From Cenococcum geophilum 1.58 (taxonomy: Eukaryota > Ascomycota > Dothideomycetes > Gloniales > Gloniaceae), in the NCBI GenBank assembly GCA_001692895.1, contig KV748181.1, forward strand, positions 3,601,640 through 3,665,639: a DNA stretch of 64,000 nucleotides, read 5' to 3'. The stretch's first letter is position 1, and each line of letters begins with the position of its first letter. This document shows positions 61,137 through 64,000 of the stretch, one piece after another. The position numbers and the translations under genes were made by a program. The notes beneath the pieces were generated by a model. The model did no database searches. It was not told the DNA's origin and was given only the letters and a program-made list of their open reading frames with translations.

Positions 61137-64000
61137 CCATCTCCCTCCTCTTTATTTTTGTCCTTAAAGATTTAAAATATCTCTAAGTTATTTACTAGAG
61201 GTATAATATCCGTCTAATTAATTTAGTTAATATTATTGCTTATTATACCTAAAGCAATTTCTTTTTTACATGCCCAACGTTGTGCTCGCACTATTGCTGC
61301 AATATTATCTCTTAGTGAGATTATACCGTCTCCGTATTCTCGCTGCTTAAAAGAGGGGTTAGTTTGTATTATATTAGTAAACCTATCTTTGCAACAACCG
61401 TCCTCTTACTTAAAGTGCACTAAAGCGAATATTCGTTCGTCCTATGACGTTCGCTCTACTTTTAATACTAAATATACGCGACCTATTACTCTTAATAGTC
61501 GTCTAGTTCCCTAATTAATTTATCTTAGGGTCTTGTGTTTAATCTGCTACTACGCGGCTAGATAGTGAACTGTCTTAAGCCCTTGCTAAGTTAGAACGTT
61601 CTTAGGATACTAAACAGAAGGCCCTAGATGCTTATATCGCGGCGTCTACTTATCTACTCCGTCTTAAGAAGGTTCGTAAGAAGGTTTATTCTAAGGAGTG
61701 GAAACTTATAGAATAAGGTTTATAGGAACTTGGTAATAAAAAAACAGATTCTCTTCTAATAGAGAAGGAAATAGATCCGAGTAGTTCGGCAACTGCTCTT
61801 CCTGGGTCCCCCTTAGGTGACTCGTTCTTTGGCAATCCTTTTTTTTTAATACTACCTAACCTGTTCTCTTCTGATACTCCTATACTTTTCCTATAGCATT
61901 CTTTAAATTTTCTAGTAGCTCCTAGGTAGTCTTAGTGTAGCCTATCTACTTAACCTTGTATTATATTTTATCGTTAACGTCCTTATAACTAACGATCTTT
62001 AAAACTTACTATTTATCTTCTTCTTATCCTCTATATGTGTTTGCTTCGTAAACTAGTAGCTCTATATTTCCATATACTAGCTCTAGCATTATAATATACT
62101 ATATAGGGTAAATCTTTATTTTGGCTGGTAGGTTTAACTTAAATATAACCAGTGAAATCCTTTATGTAATTTTGAAGGGTCCTAGTCTAATATAGTCTAA
62201 CTTCTTACTTAGTTGTTAACTCTTAAAATTTTTATATAGTAGCTATATTTTATCTCCCTCCTTAAGATCTGGTCCCTTAGATCTCTTTATATTATAGTAC
62301 TTTTTTATTCTCTCTTATACTTTCTATACTAATTCTATAAGGTCTATATAAAGATTTATTAACGTCTTTATTCTTTCTTTAGCTGTACTACTTGTTTTCT
62401 TTACTTACCGTAATAATAATAATATTCTTAGCTTATATCTATAATTTGCCTTAAATAGTAATGTGCCTATTTCTTCTTATAGTGTTATATTGTATGCAAA
62501 CTATATAACTAGTAATAGCAATACCTAATTATTCTGTATATGATTAATATAGTACCTTAAATACTACTCTAGCGTCTAATTTAATCTTTCCGTTTAACCG
62601 TCTATCTGCGGATAATATGCGGTGGAAGTTACTATTTAAACTCCTTACTCCACTAAGAATACCTTCTAGAATATTGCTATGAATCTTAGATCTCTATCCA
62701 ATATAATCTTACTTAGTGCTCTATATCTTATAAACACTTCTTTAATATAAATTCTAGCAATATCTTCCGCTAAGATTTCTTCCGTATATGCTATAAAGTA
62801 TCCCCACTTTATAAGCTTATCTACTATTACTAAAATCGCGTTATAATCTTGTCCGGTAATAGGATCTCTTAATTTTAACAACTTAATAATAAAGTCCTAT
62901 AATATAACCTCCTATAGTCTCTCTAGTATTTTAATAGGTTGTAGCCCTCTATATAGCTTATACCTTATTAGTTTATTCCTCTAGTAATCTAGACATTCTT
63001 TAGTAACCTTTTTAGCTATTCTCTAGATTCTATTAATAATGTACTCCTCCTAGAGTCTTAATACTAAGCCCGTAGCTCTATTATATCCTTAAGTTAGTCC
63101 CTTATAGAAGTCCTCTATAAACTGCTCTGCTATGCTTCTTAGGATGTACTTTACTTCTCGGTTTTTATATATATCCGTCTACAGATCTTCTAGTTATGCT
63201 TTTAGAATTCTTTATACCTAAAAGCTTTCTAGTGTCTTGTAAACCCTATCTAGTTCTTCTTAAGTTACTATAATTTTTAGATAATTATACCTAATTAATC
63301 TGTCTATATCTTTTCGCAGTAAAGCCCCTAATGGCTCTTTATCGTTTTATAGTTTAGCCTTACAACTTAGAGTATCTGCTTACGTGTTATCTATACCCTT
63401 AGTATACTAAATCTTAAAATAGTATTCTATAAGTATCTCTACCCATCTAACCTATCTTTAGTTAAGTTCTTTTATTATTAGGAATCCTATTAGGTTCTTA
63501 TAATCCATCTTAACTATAAATAGTTTCTCTATACCTTATAAGAATGCTCTCTATTTCTTAAGTGCTATAACTATACCTAATAACTCCTTATTATAGATGT
63601 TATAGTTTAACTCTAATAGTATTATCTTTCAACTATAGTATGCTACTAGGTGCCATCTATCTTAATACCTTTATATAAAGTATGCCCCTAGTATATAGTC
63701 TAATATATCTATTTCTATAACCGTCTCTAGTCCTAGTTAATAGATTTTAAGAACTAGCTCCTAGGTAAACAACTCTTTAACTTTCTTAAAAGGTTCCTTC
63801 TATTCCTCTCCCTATACCTATAGTTCTTCTTTTTTTATTAACCGCGTAAATAGCTTAATATTCTTTAACTATTGCGCTATAAACCTTCTATAGTAATTAT
63901 AAAACCCTAAGAATAATCTTAACTGCGTAATGTTCTCTAGTTCTTACTAATTTACTATAGCCTTAATCTTCTTTAGATCTATACTAAGTTAGCCTAGTTT
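60713..64000 (-). mobile_element. Chromovirus family A, copy A3, 3' part (continues past window)
   Basis: Full-length LTR at 60713-61136, then the interior in reverse: chromodomain region about 61750-62150, integrase about 62200-62900, H2C2 about 63000-63200, RNase H about 63300-63720 and RT to the window end. DPITGQDYNAILVIVDKL of the integrase is directly readable on minus at about 62811-62864. It lacks the solo LTR and foldback MITE seen in A1, giving the empty sites for both. RIP-worn but less so than A1; many breaks. Confidence 0.9.

Overview
The window is a gene-poor, AT-rich, repeat-packed block typical of a filamentous ascomycete (Pezizomycotina). CpA/TpG is depleted in favour of TpA, and repeat copies differ mainly by C:G to T:A changes on both strands. 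This is the footprint of repeat-induced point mutation (RIP). I see no intact host gene, tRNA or rRNA. The species cannot be fixed from sequence alone; AT isochores of Dothideomycetes look like this.

Layout. 1-8193: a minus-strand Ty3/Gypsy element with both LTRs, carrying a 2.2 kb terminal-inverted-repeat element (1805-4035) with a RIP-spared, minisatellite-filled core. 8194-27253: a minus-strand chromovirus (family A, copy A1) that has been hit by a 199 bp solo LTR (9137-9335), a foldback MITE (10540-10963), a complete plus-strand copy of its own family (A+, 11981-20021, TSD TCTTC), a Harbinger-like MITE (21599-22166, TSD TAA) and a hAT transposon (22835-26148, 8 bp TSD). 27254-30098: part of another Gypsy element (family B). 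30099-30950: an unassigned retroelement leader. 30951-33971: a third family A copy (A2), its LTR split by a small unmutated TA-flanked insert. 33972-35670: the 3' end of a Ty1/Copia element.

36075-38935 is a RIP-worn coding-like stretch of unknown function, interrupted by a RIP-free composite retroposon (36641-38059). That retroposon has about 18 minisatellite units, a structured middle, a 3' tail shared with the LINE at 55268-56082, poly(A) and target duplications. 40540-45123 is Gypsy family C. It is interrupted by a complete chromovirus D (45124-54057) with an unusually long tail between chromodomain and 3' LTR. 54058-59580 holds three worn gene-like remnants: an unknown protein split by the LINE, a C2H2 zinc-finger protein (minus) and an ankyrin-repeat protein (plus). 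About 150 bp repeats in inverted orientation lie at 39640-39795 and 59635-59790 and bracket 20 kb. 60713-64000 is a fourth family A copy (A3) running off the window.

The insertions give a relative history: old, heavily RIPed LTR elements form the matrix, while several small elements (solo LTR, MITEs, composite retroposon, LINE) look younger or escaped mutation. The most unusual object is the minisatellite-bearing composite retroposon, which appears to have taken the LINE's 3' tail.
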